NCBI GenBank assembly: GCA_016271365.2
Contig: CM028136.1
Span: 473,666,001-473,730,000 of the forward strand
Origin: Neoceratodus forsteri
Taxonomy: Eukaryota; Chordata; Ceratodontiformes; Ceratodontidae
Length of the DNA stretch: 64,000 bases
Direction: 5' to 3'
The translations under genes and the position numbers were made by a program. The notes under the pieces are model-generated. The model did no database searches. It had not been told where the DNA came from and saw nothing but the letters and a program-made list of their open reading frames with translations. Shown piece by piece: positions 1 through 10,462 of the stretch (positions are counted from its first letter, which is position 1; each line of letters opens with the position of its first letter).

Positions 1-11
1 TCTTGCAAATG

Positions 12-1892
12 CTAAGACAAAAAAAAAAGGAGAATGAATACATGCAATGGCCATCCACAGTAGTCCTGTAATCCTGTCCCAGCTTCAGCAAAATTCAGTG
101 TTTCCCACTGTAATAAACCATGCAGACCTAAAGGCCCCCCTACCCACCCCTGCCTGTGCCCCAGCACAATGGTGCCCTTCCATCCATCTGTTCCTTCATT
201 GAGCCACATCCCACCTATCCCTGGAACAGGAAGGGTTATTCCTCCCAGAAGAAACATGGCCTATTTCAAATAACTCAAGACCTAATAAGCAGACTGGCTA
301 GAAGTGGCTCCATGGAGGTTTCCTCTAATAGTTCCATCCTCCTTGCCACCACTGTCCTTGCACCATTCAACATAGCCCTTTTGAGAACTTCAGCACCTAC
401 CCAGCAGCCTTTTAGTGATTTCTGTATTATGATCATAAAAATCAGCACCTGCCTAGATGCAGCTCTAATAATTACTAGCAGCGGTTAATCAGTATGCTAA
501 AGCCTTCCCTGTAAACCGCTGTGTTGACAGTTCTCACTGCTTGCCTGTCCGGGCTTTTCCTGGACTTTTACCCAGCCCATATTTGCCAATTTCATCCACT
601 TTCCTCCTGCCTCCCTTCCCTGTGATTCCACATTTCCCCTTTGGCCTAATGCTCACAGTCTTCCAGCAGTCCTTGCCATGGAGAAAAAACAAGCAAAACT
701 AACCTTTTCCTTTGTTTTCTCCATTTTTTTTGTTTATTGCCTTTCCCCACTAGTGATCATCTACAGATGGAGCATTCTGTCCTGATTCCCCTTCCTGTTG
801 CCCCATCTGTGAGGCATACCTGCCATACAGGGCCCCCCATGGCCACCTTCTGAAACTCCCGACACATTTTCTTTGCAGGGCACTTCCCTGCCCATGCTTA
901 CCGTTCTTTTGCTTTTATTTAAAATAAATAGTGGCTGCCCTCCCTCCCACATGTGGTCCTGATGCATCTCAGCTAGTGTGCATATCACCCAGTGGGCCAT
1001 GTGGTGATGATGTCAGATGCCAAATCATGTTGCCTTGTCTTCTGGGCCCCACAGTGCTGCAACTCATAGCCTAAACCTCTGCTGCTGTTCAAAATTGAAA
1101 CTCCTGAAGTTTGCCTTCTGTTCGCTGGGCTTTTCTTGTCCCTTTTGGGTGCTATAACCAACCTTTCTGCTTCAGCCACACCACCATCATCTCCATTTTT
1201 TACGAGTGATCAGGATGCCACCACCCTGTCATGAGGGCATCCGAATTCTCCTACTAATGGAAAGCTGCCTCAGTCTCTCTTCAGATTACTGGTGCCCACA
1301 TGCCAGTGTCCTAATTTCATCTTTTATCCAGGTTCCTAGCTACCGCCACCAAGTCCTCCGTTAATGCCCGCCTCCAACTACCAAACTACCACTTGAGTAG
1401 CCAGCCCAGGAATTCCGAAATCCCTGCAACAAACACAACCAATGTAACTCTGCACTCACTTTTGCAATAACCAACCACCCTTCCAACCATTACCTGAAGC
1501 AAGAAATAAAATTCAACGTGTGCCCCTGGCCAAAAATGGCCATCCAGGTTATACAACTCAAACTAAAACTCCCAGACCTGAAACCATAAGCAGCAATTAG
1601 CCAATGCCTCTGCTTGAAACCAGTCCTTCCCACTGGTAGCAACACTTCAGGCCCATCAGAATGTGGGCAGCCACATGGTACAAGGCCCCAATACCTCCGG
1701 GCCAGGCCACATGCCCACAATGTTCAAACTATGAATTAAAACAGCTAACAAGACTCATTTTAATGTGATAGAGCAGCAAAAGACAAACCAGGATAATAAA
1801 CTCTCATTCTCCAAAAGCATGCAGACAATTAAATCTAGGAAACAAAAACTCGCAGGCCCAGGTCACCCTGTCCCCAAAGTTACATACCTTAC
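12..1892 (-). other. predicted spliceosomal intron in Ngaro leader (left copy)
   Basis: On the minus strand a donor CCACCAG/GTAAGG lies at 1892 and an acceptor lies at 12, with a pyrimidine tract ending in TTAG before CATTTGC. The same signals bound the equivalent stretch in the right copy. The interval has no conserved long ORF. The intron is inferred from consensus sites only. Confidence 0.4.
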
Positions 1893-1997
1893 CTGGTGGT
1901 GTAAACAAATCAGGAGAAATTGTCAGCCATTGTGCTGAGATCCACTCAATGAAAAATTCCAGCAGAAAGAGGGAGAGGAGAGAGCTACCAAACCTGG

Positions 1998-2006
1998 CCT
2001 TATAAA
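1998..2006 (-). promoter_or_regulatory. TATA-like box in A1 repeat (left copy)
   Basis: The minus strand reads TTTATAAGG in a block that is also present at 63910-63918 and in the diverged internal repeat at 56827-56835. Conservation in all three repeats and its place upstream of the leader suggest the element's own promoter. This is inference from motif and position. Confidence 0.4.
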
Positions 2007-2139
2007 CTCCTTCAGGACCCCAAGCAAGGACCCCTCCAAGTCGCACCTCAGCCAATCCTGCTTACCTACAGGTGTACAGAATTGATACTTCCAGCAGGAC
2101 CGGCGTGGGTAAGAAGGTGTATTGTGATTCTTTTGCTTT

Positions 2140-5100
2140 AAAACCTTGCTTCAGACTGCTGATTTAACAGATGCATATCAGTCACTAAGATCGGATTTTG
2201 GGGCCACTTATCATAGATCTATATATAATACTAGAATTTATTATCTTTTCACCTCTAAATATTGTAGGCCGATACAAGTTTTTATACAACCCAACAAATT
2301 CTCTGATCATCACATGCTTATTGGTGTATTTAATTTACTGACTGCTTCCCCTATCATTCTTTCTCAGGAGTCTTTGTGGAGACTTGATAGTTCTCTTTTT
2401 CAAGGACAAGATCTGGTACAGTGGGTTAATCTCCTTTTTCATGCTAGACTATCTGTTCTCTGTCTTTATGATTCACTTTGGAAATGGTGGAAAGATATTA
2501 AATCTGAGCTGAAGTCCTTTTTCCTGAGAGAGGGGAAACAACAGGTTACAGATAGGTATATACAATATTTAGGTTATAGGGACCAGTTATATAAGCTTTT
2601 ATCTTTATCAGCCTCCTCTTCTGATTCTTATTCCGCATAGATAACTAATATAAATAAATGTTTGTTTACCTGTCAATATGATAGAGCCCAAACTCTACAA
2701 ATGGAAATGAGATATGGTACAGTACATCTAATTCACCTTCAGTGGACCCTTTCATGGCATGTAAAGATAGATTGCATGCTACAGTAATGTCAGGGCTTTC
2801 TGATTTTGATGGACATATTGTTACTTTGATTTCTGGTATGCACTCTATTGCTCGATCACATTTGAAGTTGTTATTTGGTATTTCCCCGGTTGTGGATAAA
2901 TCCTTAGAAGATGTTTTCAGTGCTTCAGCTCCACAGGTATCTGCCTCTTTAGCCTCAGTTTCAGTATTACCTATTACACAGGCAAAGGTGGCTTTGGCTA
3001 TTTCACAACTCAAAATAGGAGTTGTTCTGGGTTTAGATGGGCTTACTCATGAATTTTATAAAACTTTCTCTGGGGATTTAGCTGCAGTTTTGGCCTCAGT
3101 ATATAATAGTATTCTGCAGGATATGGAAGGTGATTGGGATTTTGGGATGGCAGTTTTGAAGTTTGTTTATAAAAAAGGGGACAGATTTTCTTTGGATAAT
3201 TAGAGACCGCTGAACCTCCTAAACACTGATTATAAGATTCTGACTAAAATTCTAAGCACCAGATTGCAGAAAATGGCACAAGAAGTTATAGATATTTCTC
3301 AAACATGTGCTATCCCTGGTAGGACTATTCAGAGTAATCTATTTTTATTGAGAGAGATTTGTGAAGCAAAATTGACATGTAAGGTCAAAGGCTTTGTCTT
3401 ATTGTTGGATCAGGCCAAAGCCTTTGATAAGGTCCATCATGACTATTTATTTCAGGTTTTGAAACTGTATGGTATACCTCAACAGTTCCTTACTTGGATT
3501 GTTCATTTGTACCCTTTTTATGGATTTCGGACACAGATAAATGGTTGTTTAGGAGACTTTATTCCCCAATGTACTGGTATAAGAAAGGGGGGTCCAATTA
3601 GTCCATTGTTATACACCTTTGCTTTGGACCCAATTATCAGACAGATCAAGTGGGATACATAAATTATTGGTCTGGCCCTGTGTTCTACTTTATGCCCGGA
3701 AAAAATATCTGCTTATGTGGATGATGTGGTTTTGTTTGTTCAGTCTAAAATTGCTAGAGAAAGAGTGATACAGATTTTTCATAATTTCTCAAATGTATCT
3801 GGGGTAACTCTTAATTTACAGAAGAGTGTCTCTATTCCTTTAGATGATGATTCGATTAGGATTTTGGATGTGGGTGGTATACCGACAATAACTATCCCAC
3901 ACAAGATATTAGGGGTATGGTTTAATATTTCAGATGCTGCTACCTTTAACTGGGAAAAAAGATTGCTTATCTGTGAAAGTAAAGTTAGAATCTGGAAAGC
4001 ATGGAAATTGAGGAAGAGGAAATGGGTCATGTTAGTGAAAAAGTTTTTACTCCCTATTTTTTTATATTTAAGTTATATTTATGCTCCCCCTACTCACCTG
4101 GAGACACGTATTCTTAGTTCCTTTTTTCAAATTATATGGGGAAGTAGGCTGAACCCCGTTAAGCAAGAGATCACATATTTGCCAGTTACTAGAGGTGGTA
4201 TTGGGATGATTAATCCTATTGCTTTCTTTCACTCTTTCTTTATCACATTTTGTATAGTAGGAGACACACTACTTGTACTAATTGGGCTCTTTGGGTATGT
4301 AGTTCTCTGCAGGGAGTTGTAGATAAATGGGATATTTTACCTCCTAAAATTACATGATATTTAAGTATACCTTCCTATCCTATAGATTGTTTCAAGAAAT
4401 TGAGACACTGGAAATTGCAGAGATCATGTCTTCTTCCTCTCACTAAGAAACAGATTTATCAGACAATTGCTGGTATTACGGAATCTATGCTTCTCTTCCC
4501 AGAATGTGCCCCTTCTAAAATGAAGTTTGCGTTACAGCTTGTTGTTGACAAATGGACACCACAGCATATGTGGGATGTCACATGGTTGTGTTGTCATGGC
4601 AGGCTGAATGTCCGTGGTAATTTAAAACATAAATCTTTTCAGGAGAGGTACTGCCCAAAACCATCCTGCACGTTACCTGAGGAAACCATGCAACACTTTT
4701 TTTTTTGACTGTGGAGATTCTCAACTATTCTGGAAAACTTTAGCATTTAAATGGCAATGGCCTTTTTTAAGTAGAATTACTTATCAGACTCTGATACTGG
4801 GCGACTTTTCTGGCATATGAGGTAAGTTTCATAGGAGTACTTTGAGGGTTATTTTTGCTGTTTGTAAATATTTTCTTTGGCATGCCAGATGTTAATATGT
4901 TTTACAAGGAATTCACTCAACTCCTCAGACTATTATTTTACAAATTGAAAAGGCTCTTTCTGACATTATGGACATAGAAAAGAACAGTTTACCGAGAGCC
5001 CATTTTCAACTGTTGTGGAAATATATTACTTTTCTTACATGAGATATTTTATGTTTTCCTTCAGGATATGACATTTCCTTTGTATCACGCTTTTTCATTT

Positions 5101-5222
5101 ATTGTCTGATGTATCTTGTATATTCCTTTATGAATTGTATTTTTATTTCTCCTTCTTTGATTATGTGTTGTTTGATTGTATGTTATTTTTTTGATGTTAT
5201 ATTTTTGATTTCTTAATAAAAA
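2140..5222 (+). mobile_element. Tx1/L1-superfamily LINE, 5'-truncated
   Basis: A non-LTR retrotransposon remnant begins inside the endonuclease domain and runs through reverse transcriptase to a 3' end with an AATAAA-like signal near 5214. Everything upstream of the endonuclease C-terminus is missing, as is usual after incomplete target-primed reverse transcription. The reading frame is broken several times. A minus-strand SINE abuts its 3' end at about 5225. Assignment to the Tx1 branch rather than L1 proper rests on the style of the RT motifs and is moderately certain. Confidence 0.8.
2146..4708 (+). pseudogene. Tx1/L1-like ORF2: endonuclease end plus reverse transcriptase, broken
   Basis: The protein would nick target DNA and copy its own RNA. 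At 2146-2640 is the endonuclease C-terminus (DLTDAYQSL, then an R-Y-Y box and DHHMLIG as the D-H motif). At 2742-3203 is the region before the RT. At 3264-3662 are RT blocks with PGRTIQSN, LLLDQAKAFDKV and GIRKGGPISPLLYT. A stop at 3661 is followed by the catalytic box read as YVDDVVLFV at about 3713-3740, so both active-site aspartates remain. 3717-4322 covers palm, thumb and connection, and 4400-4708 a cysteine-containing tail. Stops and frameshifts separate all these pieces, so it is a pseudogene. Confidence 0.8.
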
Positions 5223-5224
5223 TT

Positions 5225-5476
5225 CCCCTACTCTTTTCGATAAGTGCCATGGGATCTTTAACATCCACCTGAACTACCACGAATCCAGGCAGATGGGACC
5301 TCGGTTTAACGTCCCATCCAAAAGACGGCACCTCAGAAGTGCAGCACCCCTCTCATGCTGCACTACAGTGTTAGTACTGGGATATTAATCCAAGTGCCAG
5401 ATGTGGGAACTGAACCCACAGCCCTCTGATCTCCCTGCCTCAGAGGCGAGTGTGCTACCTACTGAGTCACTGACAC
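5225..5476 (-). mobile_element. tRNA-derived SINE with conserved central domain
   Basis: Read on the minus strand from 5476, it opens with a tRNA-like head: an A box like GACTCAGTAGGTAGCAC and a B box GGGTTCAGTTCCC. It is followed by a body containing GGGACGTTAAACCGAGGTCC and an end with AAAGATCCCATGGCACTTAT. From memory, that body resembles a SINE core shared across many metazoans (Nin-type domain). The exact family name is uncertain. It directly abuts the 3' end of the Tx1-like LINE. Confidence 0.65.
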
Positions 5477-6650
5477 TCCTTCACACTGGCATTCCTGGTC
5501 TATCATACTGTAATACTGCTATTTTGCACCAACATATAGATGTAGGCACCCATTGTATAAGCATGAGTGCCAGGAATGTGCTTTGCTGCTAATATATGCT
5601 AAGGTTTACATCTTTTATAGGATTCTATCATGCATGATTCATTATACCTCACTATAATGCATTATGTTTGTTTTTACATATATTCCATATATAATCTACC
5701 TAATCACTGATACGATTACTCTTACGGATTGTCAGTGATTACTTTATACATTTATATACTTGTATTCTCATATAATTATATGTAGTGTGTGTTACACTTA
5801 GGCAAAAATGCCATGTGTAATAGTGGCCTGTCAGCACTTCTCTTTGTATAAGCTTCATGCTGAGAGAGACAAATCCTTTATCTCACATAATACTCATTTT
5901 GTCTCCTAAGTAATTATCCAAGGAAGACCACCTTGTTTATAATATAGAACCAACTCATTATGTTTCTCATATCCGTAACTTTGAGGTAATCTCGTAGCTA
6001 TGAAGTTATCTATCATACTTGTGTAAGCCAGCTCCTCATGTAGATTCCAGAAATTCTGGAGATTTCATACATTCTTCAGGAGACTGGTGAGAACCCATCT
6101 CCTTTGTGATTTCCTCTGTCACATGCTTGGCATAAGTACTGTAATAAACTATCATTATTACTTCTGCTTGTGTGGTTGTTTCTTTGGCTGACACTGTAGA
6201 CACACAAGGATCTGATTTATTTACCCCCGAGCTGGTTTCTGGGGAACATTCATGCGACCATGGTACATGTCTGGGTGTTAGCCAAGGTTACATTTTAATT
6301 TCCTCTGTAGATTAAAAGATTGGGTGAGAAATCCCCAGTGACAAGCAACTGATAGTGTCTTCTGTATAAAACTCTTTGGTCTGGTGTGTGTTCCCCAGTG
6401 CAGACAAAATAAACCTCCTACTAGATATTCAGCTCTGCATAGTGAGCTTTTTTTTCCCTCTTCTTTCTCTGTGGGAACACACAGCTGTAAAGAGATCCAA
6501 ACAGACAGACTGCTTTCATTTGTAGTTTAAAATCCTAGTGTGTCCATACTCATTTAGGAGTCCACGTATGCCAAATGTTGTCTGTGTGCTCTTAGAAATT
6601 TTGGTTGCAAACGGAGTCCCTAATCCACAGACAGCTAAAGGGTTTTTCAT
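5477..6650 (+). other. AT-rich region with LTR-like signals
   Basis: No coding sequence is recognisable. Two AATAAA signals (about 6143 and 6407) occur. The second follows a TATAAAA motif at about 6366 by roughly 40 bases, a spacing typical of a retroviral U3-R arrangement. It lies just upstream of coiled-coil and RNase H remnants on the same strand, so a 5' LTR of that relic is possible. No matching 3' LTR or primer-binding site was found, so this is tentative. Confidence 0.3.
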
Positions 6651-6656
6651 ACTGAC

Positions 6657-7757
6657 ATGTCTAAAAAAATCAGCACTGAGTTGAGGCTAGCTGCCTTACA
6701 ATATCAAGCTTTCTGCCATGGTTTGGAGAATTTTACTGATGTAGCAAAAAAACAGTGACAATCCATTAAGATGTATCATTGAATACTATAGTAAATTGAA
6801 ACATGGTACCAAAAGAGATAATCCTGAAGGATTACTCTTTGCAATGTTGCTTACAGGTTTTGAAGTTCTTTTAAATGAACTGTCTGTTTTAAAATCTGAA
6901 AATGTTGCTTGCAAGCAGGAAATGAGTCTGAAAAAGGCTGACCATAAAAGGAGGACAGAAGGACTGGAGTGTCAGATCCAGTCCCTCCATCTGCAAAATG
7001 AGTCTTTGTTTAAAAACTCAAGTAGCCAGGAACTGCATGTCTTAGGAGATAACTGTGAAAAGGCAGAACTTTTTAGAAAAAACATTTTTCAAACTAATGG
7101 TGTTCTGGTTAACACCAATGATACCTTACAAGTTGAAAATAAGGAACTTAGGGATGAGATGTCTGTAATAAATTCTGAGTCTGCTAAGAGAGTTAACGAG
7201 CTGGTATTTCAACACCAGACCTTGACTAAGCCGCATGAGTCATTAGGTAATTATGATAATGGCAGATAAGAAGTGGATGTTTTGAAAATAAAATATGATA
7301 GAGATTCTCTTGATAAAAGGCAAGTTTTACACAATGAGAAAGTCTTGTGTGTGGAACAGTTTGATTTTGAACACTCACAGAGTACTGCGGGGTGGACTAG
7401 AATTAAGGATAGCCACTTGTTCTGTGATTCACAAAATGGAGAATTGTTAGAGTCTCAAAATGGAGGACAGACATTTCATCGTGTTGTGTCCCCATGCCAT
7501 CCCAAGATGGCCACTCATGGTCATGTAATGATGGTCATAATACAGTAACCCATGATGGTGGCGCCCACGAGGTAAGCCAAAATGGCCAACCACAACCTCA
7601 TGGAGATCAGATCATGCAATCACAAGGACATGGGATTACTGCCTTAACCAAACAAAACATACCGGAGGTTTTGGGCATGACTCATAATGTTATCAGTAAG
7701 ACTACTGTTTCTGAGGGACAAAAGAATCTCATTGAAAATATGTTGATGTACTTTTGA
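6657..7757 (+). pseudogene. coiled-coil ORF cluster, possible Gag-like remnant
   Basis: A short ORF at 6657-6758 (MSKKISTEL start) runs into a stop just after an A-rich run. A 157-codon ORF at 6796-7269 follows, strongly biased to Glu, Lys, Leu and Asn with heptad-like spacing, so a coiled coil is likely. Two further ORFs (7273-7548 and 7494-7757) overlap in different frames, the second rich in Gln, His and Gly. No diagnostic domain is visible. Its position upstream of an RNase H remnant on the same strand makes a retroelement Gag or an accessory ORF plausible. It could equally be an unrelated repeat-borne protein. Confidence 0.35.
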
Positions 7758-8151
7758 ATGAGGCTGGTACGCAGCCTAAAGTTATGAAGTCAGTGGTGGA
7801 TGCTGCAGCAGCAGCTGTAGTTAGCAATGTTTACTATGCTAGAATGTCCTTGGCTAAGGAACACATTGCTGTTAATTGTGTGGAATTTGATGATTTTTTT
7901 CCTACGTAATCTAACATCATCCCTCCTTGAGAGGATTGAATGTGATGTTTTTCCTAACGCTAACAGCATTGGGCACCTGCAGCCCACTAATAACTTAAGC
8001 TGTCACCTTAAAAACAATGTTGCTACCATCCAGCAACCTTCCAGTGAGGAAACCCACTTTGCATTTGATGGGGAAGGGAATAAATTTGATTCTGAAAGCC
8101 CCATGGCTGTGATATTTTCAGCATCACAGGCCACACTGGGGGAATACAGGT

Positions 8152-8718
8152 TTGATTTCTGAACCAGAGCTACTTTCTCCACCCTTGATGGCTAGTGAAC
8201 CACAATCCATAGATGGAGAACTATGTGCAGCTTGCACATCACTTTTCTCCACAGTGCAGGCACCCCTGATAGTGCCATCTCTGCCTGCACATGATGCAGA
8301 ACCCCTTCCACCAGTGACACCTGGATCATCCTATACTGTGGCTGCAATAGCAGGTACAAGCAAGGAACAGTCTGGGTTATTCCCAGCACAGCCAATAGCA
8401 GGCATGTCTGGCAAGAAGGTACAAGATATTGTAATGTTGATATTGTCTTTTCTTTTAAGATCACTGAACATAGACCCAGCATTGGTTAATCCTAATCCAG
8501 CTTTAGGGTATCATTTTGAAACTGCTACATCAGATATAGCAATCTCAGCAGTTTTAACCCAAACATGCAATGGATACATCAGACCCATTGCTGATGCATC
8601 CCAGGTGCTCTCCCCAGTAGAGCTGAAATACAACTTTTGTGAAAGGAATATTTTGGCTTTTGGTTTCTGGGGAACACCTGACTACTTGCCTGAGAAGCAC
8701 CCCATGCAGGGAGACTAG
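8152..8718 (+). pseudogene. LTR-retroelement Pol remnant with RNase H-like motif
   Basis: The first two thirds are low-complexity, rich in Pro, Ser and Ala. The last third reads AISAVLTQ, then RPIADASQVLSPVELKYNF and CERNILAF. This is the characteristic RNase H stretch of Ty3/gypsy and retrovirus-like Pol (AVL-Q, RPIAYAS, LSPVE-KY, CE--LLA). The protease, RT core and integrase are not visible in frame, and a stop ends the ORF at 8718, where CR1 sequence begins. The element is an old relic, and I cannot decide between gypsy-type and endogenous retrovirus. Confidence 0.5.
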
Positions 8719-8734
8719 CATGTCTCTGATTCTA

Positions 8735-9330
8735 GCTAAAGGTGCTGCTGGGACACTCCATTCCACATCCAGCAGATTGAATTCCTCCATCAGCTACACC
8801 TCCCCTTTTACTGCTATTGTGCTGATGGCTTCCTCCAGTGCCTTATTCAGTTCCTCTCTTAGTGTTGGAGGTCTGTATATCACCCTAGTATGAACATTGG
8901 CTCTGGATCCTGTCACCAGGGTGACCCACAGTACCTCTAACCCCTACTTTCCCCCAGCTTCCTTGCATTTTGAGCACTTTGATATCTTCCCTTACATATA
9001 GCACAACCCCTCCTCCCTTCTTCCCCTCCCTGCACATTTGTAAAAGAGCCATTGGCTCAAAGGTAATAATTTCTAGAACAATAAACTAAACTAAACTATC
9101 CTTCATAAGCTGAGTGTAGCCTGGTATGGCCATATCCCAATCATGGCTGCCCATGCACCATGATTCAGTAATGGCCAAAATATCCATGTCTTCATCCACC
9201 ATCATGGACTCCAGGTCTGTAATTTTTTTTCCAAGAATCCATACATGTTGCAGACATGGCCCTCCACATGTTCTTGTCCCCCTTTTACTCCCTATGTTTG
9301 TCTGCCACTTTCCATTTGTGATTGTTGACT
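8735..9330 (-). pseudogene. CR1 LINE fragment, endonuclease N-terminal region
   Basis: The minus strand encodes a stretch like DILAITESWCMGSHDWDM at about 9120-9215, the apurinic-endonuclease box of CR1-type LINEs in which the Glu of TESW is catalytic. The plus-strand text at 8860-8935 (ggaggtctgtat, then gccagggtgacccacagt-like sequence) is homologous to 35845-35920 in the CR1 copy at 33-36 kb, confirming the family. Only this segment remains. The reverse transcriptase is absent. Confidence 0.65.
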
Positions 9331-9382
9331 TCCTATTTGGTTCGTCCTTCAGCAGCTTTCTATGTCAGTGTTTTGTTTTTCT

Positions 9383-9415
9383 TTCTTTTTTTTAACAGGA
9401 AGAGCATTTTATTGA
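9383..9415 (-). other. poly(A)-like end with AATAAA, minus strand
   Basis: A T-rich run at 9383-9393 followed by tttatt at 9408-9413 reads on the minus strand as AATAAA plus a short A-tract. This looks like the 3' end of a reverse-transcribed RNA whose body would extend to higher coordinates (about 9415-9700). I could not identify that body. Confidence 0.3.
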
Positions 9416-9717
9416 GAAAGTACAGGATAAGAGCACACATAATTATGTTTACAAAATGACTGAATACACTAAATCAAACAATCATGTCACTGGACATATA
9501 GGCAGTAGAGTACATACCTTAGAAAAGGTCATTTGAGGGCAATTCAAGAATACAGTAATGAATCCAGAGGTATAAGCAAACAACTCAGGCAGTTTTCAGG
9601 AAAAGCAACATCTGGAATCATTATAGGGATACAGGGTGAGAACAAATATCCTTATTGGTTGGGTTCTGTGCCTCTTTGTCCCAACCATATGCACATCCTG
9701 AGCAAAGCATCAGTGAT

Positions 9718-10368
9718 AGCAGTGCAAGGCACCATGGGTAGCAGTATGTAATTACTCACATACACTTTCAAGCCCCAGACTCAGTGCAAGGCATCATGGG
9801 TAGCAGTATGTAATCACATTCATGCACTCTAAAGCCACAAACCCAGTGCAAGGCATCATGGGTAGCAGGGTATAATGGGTAGCAGTATCTAATTACTACA
9901 CTCTAAAGCCCCAAACCCAGTGCAAGGCATCATGGGTAGCAGTATGTTATTTATTTTATTTTATTTATTATTCTTTGGTAACCAGTTTAGGCCCACTAGG
10001 CACAAGTGCCTGTTTTCAGGGGTGGCCCAGGATCACTGGAGAGGTTAAGTGACTTGCTCAGAGTCACACAATATGCAAGTGGAAGTTGTGGGAATCAAAC
10101 CCAGGTTTATCTGCTGGATGTATCAAGCTCATTCATAGCTCATCACTCCAACCTCTAGGCTATACTGACATACATACACTCTAAAGCCACAAACCCAGTG
10201 CAAGGCATCATGGGTAGCAGTAAGTAATTACATGTATACACTCTAAAGCTCCAAACTCAAAGCAAGGCATCATGGGTAACAGTATGTAATTACTGATATA
10301 CGATGTAAAGCTCCAAACCCATTGCAAAGCATCATAGGTAGTAATGCACAATGACTTGCATACATTCT
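9718..10368. repeat. 62-bp minisatellite, split by a SINE
   Basis: Units containing GTGCAAGGCATCATGGGTAG start near 9722, 9783, 9847, 9920, 10198, 10261 and 10324, with spacing about 61-73 bp where uninterrupted. Between the fourth and fifth units the array is broken by a CORE-type SINE. Units differ by several percent, and the third has an internal partial duplication (two nearby gggtagcag copies). Confidence 0.85.
9948..10169 (-). mobile_element. MIR-like CORE-SINE, copy 1
   Basis: Read from 10169 on the minus strand it has a tRNA-like head (A-box-like TAGCCTAGAGG, B-box-like GGTTTGATTCCC), then a CORE segment with GTGTGACTCTGAGCAAGTCA and CTTAACC as in MIR-type SINEs. It ends with CTAGTGGGCC and an A/T-rich tail of TAAA-like units. 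A second copy with the same layout is at 27109-27324. It has split one minisatellite unit, so it is younger than the array. Confidence 0.8.
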
Positions 10369-10462
10369 AAGTGCCTGATCCACAACACACTTCCTGCTCT
10401 TCTGGGTATGCACATTGTTGAGATATAGAATGAGAAACTGTCTGATAAATGTCAATCAGGGT

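Larger units (their letters stand above)
1..2077 (-). mobile_element. Ngaro-like YR retrotransposon, left copy: leader and A1 repeat
   Basis: This block is nearly identical to 61909-63992 and in the same orientation, so it is the 5' leader of a second minus-strand Ngaro-like element whose Gag and downstream genes lie left of the window. Similarity starts at base 1 and stops abruptly near 2077, after the shared sequence ctacaggtgtac. The right copy continues past that point with sequence related to 56905-56920. Differences are roughly twenty one- or two-base indels, often in homopolymers, plus very few substitutions. It carries the same TATA-like box and the same candidate splice donor and acceptor as the right copy. 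No long ORF is present, as expected for a leader and intron. The abrupt end may be a 5' truncation or the true terminus. Confidence 0.8.

Noticed and set aside
9718..10368. CRISPR-like array
   Set aside because: The units are continuous ~62-bp minisatellite repeats without unique spacers, in a eukaryotic genome.
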